NCBI GenBank assembly: GCA_903908265.1
Contig: CAIVRI010000043.1
Span: 1 to 45,913 of the forward strand
Length of the DNA stretch: 45,913 bases
Direction: 5' to 3'
Origin: an uncultured Pseudomonadota bacterium
GTDB lineage: Bacteria > Pseudomonadota > Gammaproteobacteria > Steroidobacterales > Steroidobacteraceae
Part shown: positions 35,857-44,247 of the stretch, piece after piece
Layout of the letters: the number at the start of each line of letters is the position of its first letter
Position numbering within the stretch: the first letter of the stretch is position 1
Position numbers and translations under genes: made by a program
The notes under the pieces: model-generated
The model's input: the letters and a program-made list of their open reading frames with translations, nothing else
The model's database searches: none
Told to the model about the DNA's origin: nothing

Positions 35857-37307
35857 TGACTGCTGTACTTCATAGTCGTCGGCGCGGAAAAATTGTCGCA
35901 ACGCTAGGGCCCGCGACAGACGACGTGGAAACGCTTTCGGAATTGATTCGCGCGGGCTGTGATGTAGTGCGAGTCAATTTTTCGCATGGCAGTTTCGAGG
36001 ATCACGCCCGCCGCGTCGAGCGCGTTCGCCTGGCATCGCACCGTGTCGGTCGATATGTCGCCATCCTTGGTGATCTTTCCGGACCAAAAATTCGCATCGA
36101 CCGTTTTGTTGACGGGAAAGTTGAGCTCGTAGAAGGCGCTGTATTTATTCTTGATGTATCGCTTGATCCAGCCGCCGGTACGATTGCGTCGGTCGGTTGT
36201 GCCTACAAACTGCTCCCCGGCGATGTAGGTCCTGGCGATATCTTGTTGCTTAACGATGGACTGATCGTACTAGAGGTCACAGCGGTAGAGGGGCCGCAAG
36301 TGGTGACTCGGGTGGTTGTTGGCGGTGAGTTATCCAACAACAAAGGCCTTAATCGTAAGGGAGGCGGTCTGTCTGCTGGGGCTTTGACAGATAAAGATCG
36401 AGTCGACATCAAGACGGCAGCAAAGCTAGGGGTCGACTACCTCGCCGTGTCGTTCCCACGCTGCGCCGAGGACATGCATGAGGCGCGTCGGTTACTACGC
36501 GAAGCAGGTGGGGTCGGACTGGTCGTGGCGAAGATCGAGCGCGCTGAAGCGATCACCAACCTGGATGAGATTACGGAAGCCAGTGACGCAGTTATGGTGG
36601 CCCGTGGTGATCTCGGTATCGAAGTTGGCTACGCGGAGTTAACGGGGCTGCAAAAACGCATTATCGCGACAGCGCGCAAACACTTTCGTGTAGTGATTAC
36701 GGCGACGCAGATGATGGAGTCGATGATTCAGAACCCAGTGCCTACTCGGGCTGAGGTTTCGGATGTTGCCAATGCCGTGCTCGATGATACGGACGCCGTG
36801 ATGCTATCCGCTGAAAGTGCGGTCGGAAAGTATCCGATCAAGGCCGTCGAGACGATGGTCGACGTCATCATCGGTGCTGAAAAATATCGGGTTCAAGGCG
36901 GCCTCGTTGCCCAGGAGACCGCTGATCGAGTCTTCAAAGAAACGGATGAAGCCATAGCGATGGCGGTGATGTACACGGCGAACCACTTAAATGTGAAAGC
37001 GATTGTCGCATTGACGGAGTCGGGTTCGACGACGTTGTGGATGTCGCGCGTGCGTTCGGATATTCCGATCTATGCCTTCACGCGTTCCGAGGCGACACGT
37101 CGTCGGGTCTGTCTTTTTCGGGGTGTCTATCCGGTGGCGTTCGATGTCACGCACACCGAACCGGAAAAGCTATATGGCGCGATTTTCCGGCAATTAGTTC
37201 AATTGGGCCTTGCGGCCGAGGGGGATCGCGTGATCCTGACCAAGGGCGAACTCTCCGGGGTTACTGGCGGAACGAATTCGATGAAGATTTTGCAGGTTAG
37301 GCTTTAA
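35856..37307 (+). CDS. pyk: Pyruvate kinase
   Basis: Converts phosphoenolpyruvate and ADP to pyruvate and ATP. The 483-residue protein has the barrel motifs KIVATLGPATD, NFSHGS, the catalytic Lys in VVAKIERAEA, MVARGDLGIEVG (metal ligands Glu and Asp), and TATQMMESMI with Met in place of the more usual Leu. The C-terminal allosteric domain is present. The start overlaps the pgk stop (TGATG), so the genes are translationally coupled. In many relatives a fructose-bisphosphate aldolase gene (fba) follows; here an acylase follows after 91 bases. I see no terminator after it. Confidence 0.97.
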   Translation: MTAVLHSRRRGKIVATLGPATDDVETLSELIRAGCDVVRVNFSHGSFEDHARRVERVRLASHRVGRYVAILGDLSGPKIRIDRFVDGKVELVEGAVFILDVSLDPAAGTIASVGCAYKLLPGDVGPGDILLLNDGLIVLEVTAVEGPQVVTRVVVGGELSNNKGLNRKGGGLSAGALTDKDRVDIKTAAKLGVDYLAVSFPRCAEDMHEARRLLREAGGVGLVVAKIERAEAITNLDEITEASDAVMVARGDLGIEVGYAELTGLQKRIIATARKHFRVVITATQMMESMIQNPVPTRAEVSDVANAVLDDTDAVMLSAESAVGKYPIKAVETMVDVIIGAEKYRVQGGLVAQETADRVFKETDEAIAMAVMYTANHLNVKAIVALTESGSTTLWMSRVRSDIPIYAFTRSEATRRRVCLFRGVYPVAFDVTHTEPEKLYGAIFRQLVQLGLAAEGDRVILTKGELSGVTGGTNSMKILQVRL

Positions 37308-37398
37308 TGTTCGGTGGTCGTCTGCCCGCGGTTGCTAATGGCCTGTTTGCTGCTCGAACGGTGTGCGGCGGGGTATCTGCTTTTTGGGTCCATTCGGT

Positions 37399-39771
37399 AT
37401 GAAAAAAATCATAGTCCGGCTCATACTCGTGGTACTGGGCTTTCTATTATTTAGTTCCATCGCCGGTACTTTGCTACTGCGCGGTAGTCTTCCGACACTC
37501 GATGGGCGGGTTCGGGCGCGTGGTGTCCTGTCGACCACTACCATTGAGCGAGATGCGGTGGGTGCCGTCACTATCGTCGGCACATCGCGCGCCGACGTGG
37601 CGTATGCGCTTGGTTATGCTCATGGACAGGATCGTTTCTTCCAGATGGACCTCCTGCGGCGAGCCGGCGCGGGGGAGCTGTCGGCGTTATTGGGCGCTGG
37701 CACTGTGCAAACGGATCGTGAATTACGCATGCATCGATTACGCACCGTTGCACGGGCGGTAATCGCGCGGGCGACGCCGGAGCAGCGCTTGTTCATGGAT
37801 GCCTATGTGGCGGGCGTGAACTCGGGTCTGGCCTCTCTGCGGGCGCGCCCGTTTGAATATTTACTGCTGGGCGCCTATCCGGAGTCTTGGCGGGCAGAGG
37901 ACTCTGTGTTGTGCGTGCTCGCCATGTTCATGCAGTTGCAGGACCCGGATGGTCATACCAAAGTGCAGCGCGCGCTGATTGCCGGTGCCTTACCCGCCTC
38001 AGTGGTGCAATTCCTGAAAGCGGAGACTCCGGATTGGGACGGGACGCTCGATCACACGCCGGGGCCAACGCCCGTTCTACCGACGGCAGCGGAATACGAC
38101 TTGCATCAGACGGCACCTGGTAGTCCTGAGGACGCAGCACGTTCGCGCGGACGTCCACCGATCACGGGCAGTAACAATTGGGCCGTCGCCGGGCGTCGCA
38201 CCGCCAATGGCGCGGCACTGATTGCCAACGATATGCATCTGGGACTGCGGATGCCCAATACCTGGTATCGCGCTCGGATCCGTTGGACTGCCCCGGATGG
38301 TACGGTGGCCGATGTGACGGGCGTGACCTTGCCAGGCATGCCCGCTATCGTGGCGGGCAGTAATGGTCATGTCGCTTGGGGTCTCACCAACAGTTATGGC
38401 GATTTCCAAGAACTAGTCACTTTGGTGCCGGACCCCGAGAACGGGAAGCGTTACCTCACGGCCAATGGCCCCGAAGCATATGGGCACGCCAAGGAGCGCA
38501 TCGTGGTGCGCGCTGGCGCGACGCAAGAATTGGACGTGCAGACCACGCGATGGGGTCCTGTGATCGGGCGAGATGGTCAGGGGCGCGCTTTGGCTTTGGC
38601 TTGGGCCGCGCACGATCCGGCTGCGGTGAATTTCTCGCTGGTGGAATTAGATCGTGCGGTCACTCTGCAGCAGGCGCTCGCTATTGCCGCTAGCGCGGGC
38701 CTACCTGCGCAGAATTTTGTGGTGGGTGACACTGAAGGACACATTGCGTGGACCATCGCAGGTCAAATTCCAAAGCGCCGCGGTCCTGTGGTGGACGTGC
38801 GTCTTTCGACCGATGCGGCGGCTGGTTTTGACGGATGGGTCGAGCCTGCCGAGCACCCGACGCTACTGGACCCAAGCGAGGGCGCACTGGCGACGGCCAA
38901 CACGCGCGTGGTCGGTGGTCGAGCCTTGGCCGTGATTGGTGACGGCGGTTATGATCGTGGTGTGCGGGCCCGCCAGATTCTGGATGACCTTGCAGCGAAA
39001 GCAGACGGGCTGAAGCCGGCCGATATGCTCGCGATCCATTTAGACGATCACGCCCGTTTCCTGCTGCGGTGGAAAGATCTTCTGGTCGGTTTGCTGGATG
39101 ACGAGGCGTTGGAAGGTCAGGCTCGGCGCGCAGATCTGTCGAAGGCGCTGCAGAAGTGGAGTGGAACGGCTGCTGTGGACGATCCAGCTTACCGGCTAGT
39201 TCGCGCCTGGCGCGAAGAAGTGGAACGGCGCACGTTTGCGGCGCTCGTTGCCCCGGCTCGTGCGGCAAGTCCTGGCTTTGCCTTCCGTGCCCCGCCCTCA
39301 TACGAGGGACCACTTTGGGCGCTTATTAGCGCTCGCCCAACGAATCTGTTGCCGCCGGGCCAGACCAATTGGCGTGGCTTTCTCCTCAGCACCGTCGATG
39401 CGGTGCTCAATGATCTAGCTGCCGAGTGTCCGAAATTGCAGGAGTGCACTTGGGGGCAGGCAAATCGTGTCCATATTCAACACCCGCTTTCAGTTGCGGT
39501 CCCTGCGCTCGCGGAATTGGCGGACATGCCGGAGGAAATTTTGCCCGGCGATGAAGATATGCCGCGCGTACAGGGCCCGCATTTTGGCGCATCGGAACGG
39601 TTTGCCGTGTCGCCAGGTCATGAATCGGAAGCGTATTTCATGATGCCGGGCGGCCAAAGTGGTCATCCTCTATCGCTTTATTATCGTGCTGGCCATGCAA
39701 ACTGGGCACAGGGGCTCGCGGCTCCGTTCCTACCCGGTGTGGCGGAGCACAAATTGGTTTTGGTGCCCTGA
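37399..39771 (+). CDS. Penicillin acylase family (Ntn-hydrolase), exported or anchored
   Basis: A 790-residue precursor of the penicillin/acyl-homoserine-lactone acylase family. It has an N-terminal hydrophobic segment (residues 5-26) acting as signal or anchor, an alpha-chain region (ALGYAHGQDRFFQMDLLRR), a spacer, and the beta-chain start at Ser258 in GSNNWAVAG, the self-cleavage point and nucleophile. The beta chain has NDMHLGLRMPNTWY and TNSYGDFQEL as expected. Whether it acts on lactam side chains, N-acyl homoserine lactones or other amides is unknown. ATG 37399 fits the signal sequence better than an upstream ATG at 37363. It sits between pyk and the MoxR gene, the latter 14 bases downstream. 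Confidence 0.92.
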   Translation: MKKIIVRLILVVLGFLLFSSIAGTLLLRGSLPTLDGRVRARGVLSTTTIERDAVGAVTIVGTSRADVAYALGYAHGQDRFFQMDLLRRAGAGELSALLGAGTVQTDRELRMHRLRTVARAVIARATPEQRLFMDAYVAGVNSGLASLRARPFEYLLLGAYPESWRAEDSVLCVLAMFMQLQDPDGHTKVQRALIAGALPASVVQFLKAETPDWDGTLDHTPGPTPVLPTAAEYDLHQTAPGSPEDAARSRGRPPITGSNNWAVAGRRTANGAALIANDMHLGLRMPNTWYRARIRWTAPDGTVADVTGVTLPGMPAIVAGSNGHVAWGLTNSYGDFQELVTLVPDPENGKRYLTANGPEAYGHAKERIVVRAGATQELDVQTTRWGPVIGRDGQGRALALAWAAHDPAAVNFSLVELDRAVTLQQALAIAASAGLPAQNFVVGDTEGHIAWTIAGQIPKRRGPVVDVRLSTDAAAGFDGWVEPAEHPTLLDPSEGALATANTRVVGGRALAVIGDGGYDRGVRARQILDDLAAKADGLKPADMLAIHLDDHARFLLRWKDLLVGLLDDEALEGQARRADLSKALQKWSGTAAVDDPAYRLVRAWREEVERRTFAALVAPARAASPGFAFRAPPSYEGPLWALISARPTNLLPPGQTNWRGFLLSTVDAVLNDLAAECPKLQECTWGQANRVHIQHPLSVAVPALAELADMPEEILPGDEDMPRVQGPHFGASERFAVSPGHESEAYFMMPGGQSGHPLSLYYRAGHANWAQGLAAPFLPGVAEHKLVLVP

Positions 39772-39785
39772 AGGATTCTGACGTT

Positions 39786-40640
39786 ATGCACACCAAACGA
39801 TTTTCTGGCACCAGCCGCTACGTTGCGACGGATGATTTGTCGATGGCAGTGAGTGCTGCGGTGACGCTCGGGCGGCCATTGTTGATCAAAGGTGAACCAG
39901 GCACCGGAAAAACGCAGCTCGCCGAAGAGATCGCGGGATTTCTGGAGCGGCCACTGTACGAGTGGCACGTGAAGTCGACCACGAAAGCGCAGCAGGGTCT
40001 TTATGAATACGACGCGGTGTCTCGACTGCGTGACTCTCAGCTTGGCGATGCCCGTGTCCAAGAGATTGGCAATTACATCCTGAAGGGCCGCGTTTGGGAG
40101 GCCTTTACCAGCGAGGTTCAGCCGGTATTGCTTATCGATGAAATCGACAAAGCCGACATCGAGTTTCCGAATGATTTGTTGCGCGAACTGGATCGAATGG
40201 AATTTTACGTATACGAGACCCGTGAACTCGTACGGGCGCGGCATCGGCCGATTATCGTAATTACCAGTAACAATGAAAAAGAGTTGCCGGATGCCTTTCT
40301 GCGCCGGTGCTTCTTCCATTACATCCGCTTTCCAGACACCGATACGATGCGTCGCATCGTCGACGTGCATTTTCCTAATATCAAAAAAGAGCTCCTTGCG
40401 GAGGCGCTCGAGGCGTTTTACCGCATTCGTGATGTGCCTGGCTTGAAGAAGAAGCCGTCGACCTCCGAGTTGCTCGACTGGCTGAAGTTGCTGCTTGCGG
40501 AGGACATCGCGCCGGAGGCGTTACGAGCGACCGATGGCAAGAGCACTGTCCCGCCTTTGTATGGCGCCCTTCTGAAGAACGAACAAGATGTGCATCTGTT
40601 CGAGCAGTTGGTTTTTATGCACCGTCGCACCGCGCGTTAA
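39786..40640 (+). CDS. MoxR-family AAA+ ATPase
   Basis: AAA+ ATPase thought to act as a chaperone in the assembly or activation of partner proteins. The 284-residue protein has Walker A GEPGTGKT (36-43), Walker B LLIDEID (115-121), sensor I ITSNN and the arginine-rich LRRCFFHYIRFPD. It is 13 bases ahead of a VWA-domain gene, the usual partner arrangement for this MoxR subgroup (MoxR-VWA). AAGGA lies 11 bases before the ATG. The target is unknown. Confidence 0.93.
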   Translation: MHTKRFSGTSRYVATDDLSMAVSAAVTLGRPLLIKGEPGTGKTQLAEEIAGFLERPLYEWHVKSTTKAQQGLYEYDAVSRLRDSQLGDARVQEIGNYILKGRVWEAFTSEVQPVLLIDEIDKADIEFPNDLLRELDRMEFYVYETRELVRARHRPIIVITSNNEKELPDAFLRRCFFHYIRFPDTDTMRRIVDVHFPNIKKELLAEALEAFYRIRDVPGLKKKPSTSELLDWLKLLLAEDIAPEALRATDGKSTVPPLYGALLKNEQDVHLFEQLVFMHRRTAR

Positions 40641-40653
40641 GGCGGACGGGGCG

Positions 40654-41838
40654 ATGCTGGTCCGCTTCCTCAGTATGCTGCGGGAGACTGGTATACCAGT
40701 TTCCGTTACCGAGTATCTCGCTATGCTCGAGGCACTCAAGGGTGGGATCGCAGATTACTCCGTAGATAACTTCTACGTGCTCGCCCGGACGGTGTTGGTG
40801 AAAGACGAGCGGTTCTATGACCGTTATGACCGGGTGTTCGCTGCGCATTTTTCTGGTATCGAATCGATGCTGGATCTGTTGTCAGGTGCCGAAGTCCCTG
40901 AGGACTGGCTGCGGCGCTTGGCGGAACTACAGCTCACACCGGAAGAGAAGGCAAAAATAGACGCGCTAGGCGGTCTCGAACAGGTGATGGAAGCGCTCAA
41001 AGAGCGGTTGAAGGACCAGCAGGGACGTCACCAAGGCGGAAACAAGTGGATCGGGACCGCTGGCCGTTCTCCGTTTGGCGCCTATGGTTACAACCCCGAA
41101 GGGGTCCGTATTGGGCAGGATTCTTCTCGCCAACGTAGTGCCATCAAAGTGTGGGACCGACGCGAGTTCCGCAACCTCGATGATTCTCTCGAGCTGGGCA
41201 CGCGCAACTTACAGGTGGCCTTGCGGCGACTGCGCCGGTTCGCCCGCGAGGGCGCAGCCGAAGAACTAGATCTCGACGGTACGATCGACGCGACTGCACG
41301 CAATGCCGGATGGTTGGATCTAAAATTGCGACCGGAGCGTCACAACGCGCTGAAAGTGCTTCTTTTTCTAGATGTTGGTGGGTCGATGGATGATCATATC
41401 CGGCTGACCGAAGAATTATTTAGTGCGGCGCGCAGTGAGTTTCGGCACTTGGAGCACTATTACTTTCACAACTTCGTCTACGAGACTGTATGGCGCGATA
41501 ACCATCGTCGTTATCAGCAGCGCATCCCGATGCAAGAAGTCTTGCGCACTTATGGACCTGACTATCGCTTGATCTTGGTCGGCGACGCTACGATGGGCCC
41601 GTATGAGATCCTTCGGCCTGGCGGTAGCGTCGAACATTGGAACGAAGAATCGGGCCAAACCTGGCTGGCTCGCTTGACTGCGGCATTTCCACGCTTCGCG
41701 TGGCTGAATCCAGAGCCTGAGGAACGCTGGGAACAGGTTGCCTCGATTGGCGTGGCCAGGCAACTACTCGAAGGGCGAATGTACCCTCTCACCCCGGGGG
41801 GCTTGGAACGCGCAACCCGTGTGCTGAATGCACGATAA
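40654..41838 (+). CDS. VWA-domain protein, MoxR partner
   Basis: A 394-residue cytoplasmic protein whose C-terminal half is a von Willebrand factor A domain; FLDVGGSMDD at about 238-247 is the metal-ion-dependent adhesion site in the DxGGS form typical of MoxR-linked VWA proteins. The N-terminal 200 residues are helical and charged (ETGIPVSVTEYLAMLEALKGG, EVPEDWLRRLAELQL). No signal peptide or membrane span is seen. It pairs with the MoxR ATPase upstream. ATG 40654 follows a GGACGGGG stretch; earlier in-frame starts would overlap moxR. Confidence 0.9.
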   Translation: MLVRFLSMLRETGIPVSVTEYLAMLEALKGGIADYSVDNFYVLARTVLVKDERFYDRYDRVFAAHFSGIESMLDLLSGAEVPEDWLRRLAELQLTPEEKAKIDALGGLEQVMEALKERLKDQQGRHQGGNKWIGTAGRSPFGAYGYNPEGVRIGQDSSRQRSAIKVWDRREFRNLDDSLELGTRNLQVALRRLRRFAREGAAEELDLDGTIDATARNAGWLDLKLRPERHNALKVLLFLDVGGSMDDHIRLTEELFSAARSEFRHLEHYYFHNFVYETVWRDNHRRYQQRIPMQEVLRTYGPDYRLILVGDATMGPYEILRPGGSVEHWNEESGQTWLARLTAAFPRFAWLNPEPEERWEQVASIGVARQLLEGRMYPLTPGGLERATRVLNAR

Positions 41839-41899
41839 GGCGTCCTTAAGCGAGACCTGCTAATCTTTCGCAATCCTCAAACTTCCGTTGGGAGCTGCC

Positions 41900-42469
41900 A
41901 TGCGCTTGGTCGCCGTGATCTGTTTCACTCTTTTGCTAGTTACGAATGTCGCGGTTGCCGATACGCGTGCTGAGCGCCTCGCCACCTTGATGGAAGCTGA
42001 GGGCGTGAGTGCTGCGTTTGATGCTGCTCGCGAGATGGTACGGCAACAAACGAAGGCTGATGCCGACAAAGGAATGGCCTCGCTGTTGACGCATTTAGAC
42101 GCGTCGCAGCAGGTTATGGATCAGTTGCATCAAGCGTACAGCGAATTTATCGATGAAGTGACCAAGGGCGCGTTTCGGCGCGAAGATATGGTTGCCAGCT
42201 GGTCCGATGCCTATGGCGCTAACTTCTCGGACGATGAACTGACCCAGTTGCTGGCGTTTTACCAGTCGCCGCTGGGCATCAAGACGGTTGCGGCGGCACG
42301 CTCGTCAATGCCCAAAGTGATGGAGAAGATGCAGGCCGAACTGCAACCGCGCTTGCGCCCCGCCATCAAGCGCTACACCGAGCAGGTCGGCAAAGTTATT
42401 GCCGATTGCAAGTGCGAGCGAAAGAGCGCAGAGGCGGCCGCGCAGGGTGAAGAAGTCCCAGCGAAGTAA
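41900..42469 (+). CDS. DUF2059 family exported protein
   Basis: A 189-residue protein with a signal peptide (residues 1-20, ending VAVADT). The mature part is helical, with the DUF2059 block FSDDELTQLLAFYQSPLGIKTV (about 110-131), and ends in a Lys/Glu/Ala-rich tail with CKCER. Function unknown; periplasmic location inferred. GGGAG precedes ATG 41900. It lies 61 bases after the VWA gene and may be part of that transcript. Its stop abuts the peroxiredoxin stop on the other strand. Confidence 0.85.
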   Translation: MRLVAVICFTLLLVTNVAVADTRAERLATLMEAEGVSAAFDAAREMVRQQTKADADKGMASLLTHLDASQQVMDQLHQAYSEFIDEVTKGAFRREDMVASWSDAYGANFSDDELTQLLAFYQSPLGIKTVAAARSSMPKVMEKMQAELQPRLRPAIKRYTEQVGKVIADCKCERKSAEAAAQGEEVPAK

Positions 42470-43027
42470 TCAGCCGGCGGGTTTGCCGGCTTGTAGGGCC
42501 AGGAGTTCCTTAAGGACCATGTCTGAATGGTCCTTCGGATCGACCTTCGGCCAGTGCCGTGCGATACGGCCTTGCGGGTCAATCAGATAGGTGTCGCGCT
42601 GTGCGTACTCATAGACACCCATGAACGTTGCCAACACGCCGTAGTCTCGGGCAGTGTGTTTAGTGGGATCGGCCAAGAGTGTGAATGGCAGAGAGTGCTT
42701 CTCGGCGAACGCCTTGTGTGATTCCACGTCATCGACGCTGATTCCGACGATTGTCGCGCCGGCACGACGGAACGCAAAAATATTGTCACGCAAAGCGCAT
42801 GCTTCGGTTGTGCACCCGGGTGTGCCGTCTTTCGGGTAGAAGTAGAGCACTACCCAACCGCCACGATAGTCCGCCAGTTGGTGTGTTTCGCCCTTCTGAT
42901 CCTGCAGCGCAAAAGCAGGGGCGGGCGCACCGACGGCGGGACCCTCGGCCTGCGCGGCCGATGGCAGGAATTGGGCTGCGGCGGCGAGTAGCAAAATCAA
43001 GCCAAGGGCAGTCAGCGAGGTGCGCAT
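42470..43027 (-). CDS. Exported peroxiredoxin (Bcp/AhpC-TSA type)
   Basis: Thiol peroxidase reducing H2O2 and organic peroxides. The 185-residue protein has a signal peptide (1-27, AQA cleavage), so it acts in the periplasm, unlike cytoplasmic Bcp. The catalytic motif PKDGTPGCTTEAC has the peroxidatic Cys72 and a second Cys77 in the classic Bcp spacing (C-x4-C), and YPKDGTPG is the family loop. It would need a periplasmic thiol donor, not seen here. It is divergent from the patatin gene and meets the DUF2059 gene tail to tail. Confidence 0.92.
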   Translation of the reverse strand: MRTSLTALGLILLLAAAAQFLPSAAQAEGPAVGAPAPAFALQDQKGETHQLADYRGGWVVLYFYPKDGTPGCTTEACALRDNIFAFRRAGATIVGISVDDVESHKAFAEKHSLPFTLLADPTKHTARDYGVLATFMGVYEYAQRDTYLIDPQGRIARHWPKVDPKDHSDMVLKELLALQAGKPAG

Positions 43028-43074
43028 ACGGCAAGCCTTTTAGTAGGGGTGCCTGATGTTACGTCCACTCGGTG

Positions 43075-43080
43075 CATAAT
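43075..43080 (+). promoter_or_regulatory. -10 box (CATAAT) of the patatin gene, leaderless type
   Basis: CATAAT (five of six TATAAT bases) is followed by exactly six bases and ATG 43087, the same spacing as for glnE and its divergent neighbour. No ribosome site lies between. The -35 is weak. Confidence 0.4.
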
Positions 43081-43086
43081 GTCAGC

Positions 43087-44247
43087 ATGATCCCGGAAAC
43101 GAGTGTTTCGCGTACTGGACAGCCTTTGCGGGCGCTTGTGCTCACCGGCGGTGGCGCCCGTGGTGCTTATCAGGTGGGAGTCCTTAAAGCGATCGCGGAA
43201 CTGCTTCCCGAGGATGCACCGCTACCTTTTCGCATTGTATGTGGAACCTCCGCCGGCGCAATTATTGGGTCAATCTTAGCGGCCAATGCCGTGCGATTCC
43301 GCGATGGTTTAGCGATCCTCGAGGGCTTCTGGAGTCATTTGCGCGTAGACCGTGTTTGGCGGAATGACCCCTTGGCAGTGGTCGGTGCCGTCCTGCGCTG
43401 GTTGGCGGCATTTTGTACCGGTGGTTCGTTGGTGCACTCGCCTCACTCGCTATTTGATAACGGCCCACTGCGCGGCACGCTCGAGTCGCATGTGAATTTT
43501 ACGCGTGTTCTGCAGGCGTTGGGGCAGGGCGATATTGAGGCGCTGGCGGTGACGGCGGCGTCCTATCAGGGGGGCGGTAGTCGTACGTACTACATGGTCA
43601 GTGGCGGTGACTCGTCGCGACGCTCCTCTTGGGTGGGTGGTGTGCCGATCGACCTGTTGACGATCGATCATCTGATGGCGAGTGCCGCGGTTCCTTTTTT
43701 GTTTCCGCCGGTGCACCTTGCTGATGGGTATTTCGGCGATGGCGCAATCCATCAGGTCGAACCGTTGGCGCCCGCGATACATCTCGGGGCTGATCGAATT
43801 TTGGTTGTCGGCGTGCAGGCGGCGCCAAATGTGGAGTCGGTCAGTAGCGATGCTGCACGGATCGAGCCGAGTTTTGGGCAAATTTTTGGATTTATGCTCC
43901 ATAGCCTGTTCCTGAGCACGCTCCGTCGGGATATGGAGCGATTGGAGCGCGAGAACCGGCTCATTAGAGCTGCGGGACAAGGTGCCGGTAGCAGCCGACC
44001 GGTGTATGCCATGCTGATCGAGCCGAGCGTTGATCCAAGCGTTGTGGCGGCGCGCCACGCGCCTAATATGCCCTTTTCCGTTCGGCTCTTGATGCGCACG
44101 CTAGGGGCCGCGAACCGCGGTGGACGGTTATTACTAAGCTATTTGATATTCGACCGCGCTTATGCCCGTGACCTGATCGCGCTGGGTTATGCCGACGCAA
44201 TGCGACAGCGCCAGGCGCTTCAGTCCTTTCTATCTAACGAAGAATGA
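43087..44247 (+). CDS. Patatin-like phospholipase
   Basis: A 386-residue lipid acyl hydrolase of the patatin family. It has the oxyanion motif GGGARG (21-26), the nucleophile motif GTSAG with Ser55 (53-57), and the catalytic dyad Asp218 in FGDGAI. There is no signal peptide. The substrate is unknown; YchK/RssA-like intracellular types are the nearest match in layout. GTG 43072 is an alternative start but lacks a ribosome site and would lie inside the CATAAT promoter region. The last 28 bases overlap rapZ on the other strand. Confidence 0.9.
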   Translation: MIPETSVSRTGQPLRALVLTGGGARGAYQVGVLKAIAELLPEDAPLPFRIVCGTSAGAIIGSILAANAVRFRDGLAILEGFWSHLRVDRVWRNDPLAVVGAVLRWLAAFCTGGSLVHSPHSLFDNGPLRGTLESHVNFTRVLQALGQGDIEALAVTAASYQGGGSRTYYMVSGGDSSRRSSWVGGVPIDLLTIDHLMASAAVPFLFPPVHLADGYFGDGAIHQVEPLAPAIHLGADRILVVGVQAAPNVESVSSDAARIEPSFGQIFGFMLHSLFLSTLRRDMERLERENRLIRAAGQGAGSSRPVYAMLIEPSVDPSVVAARHAPNMPFSVRLLMRTLGAANRGGRLLLSYLIFDRAYARDLIALGYADAMRQRQALQSFLSNEE

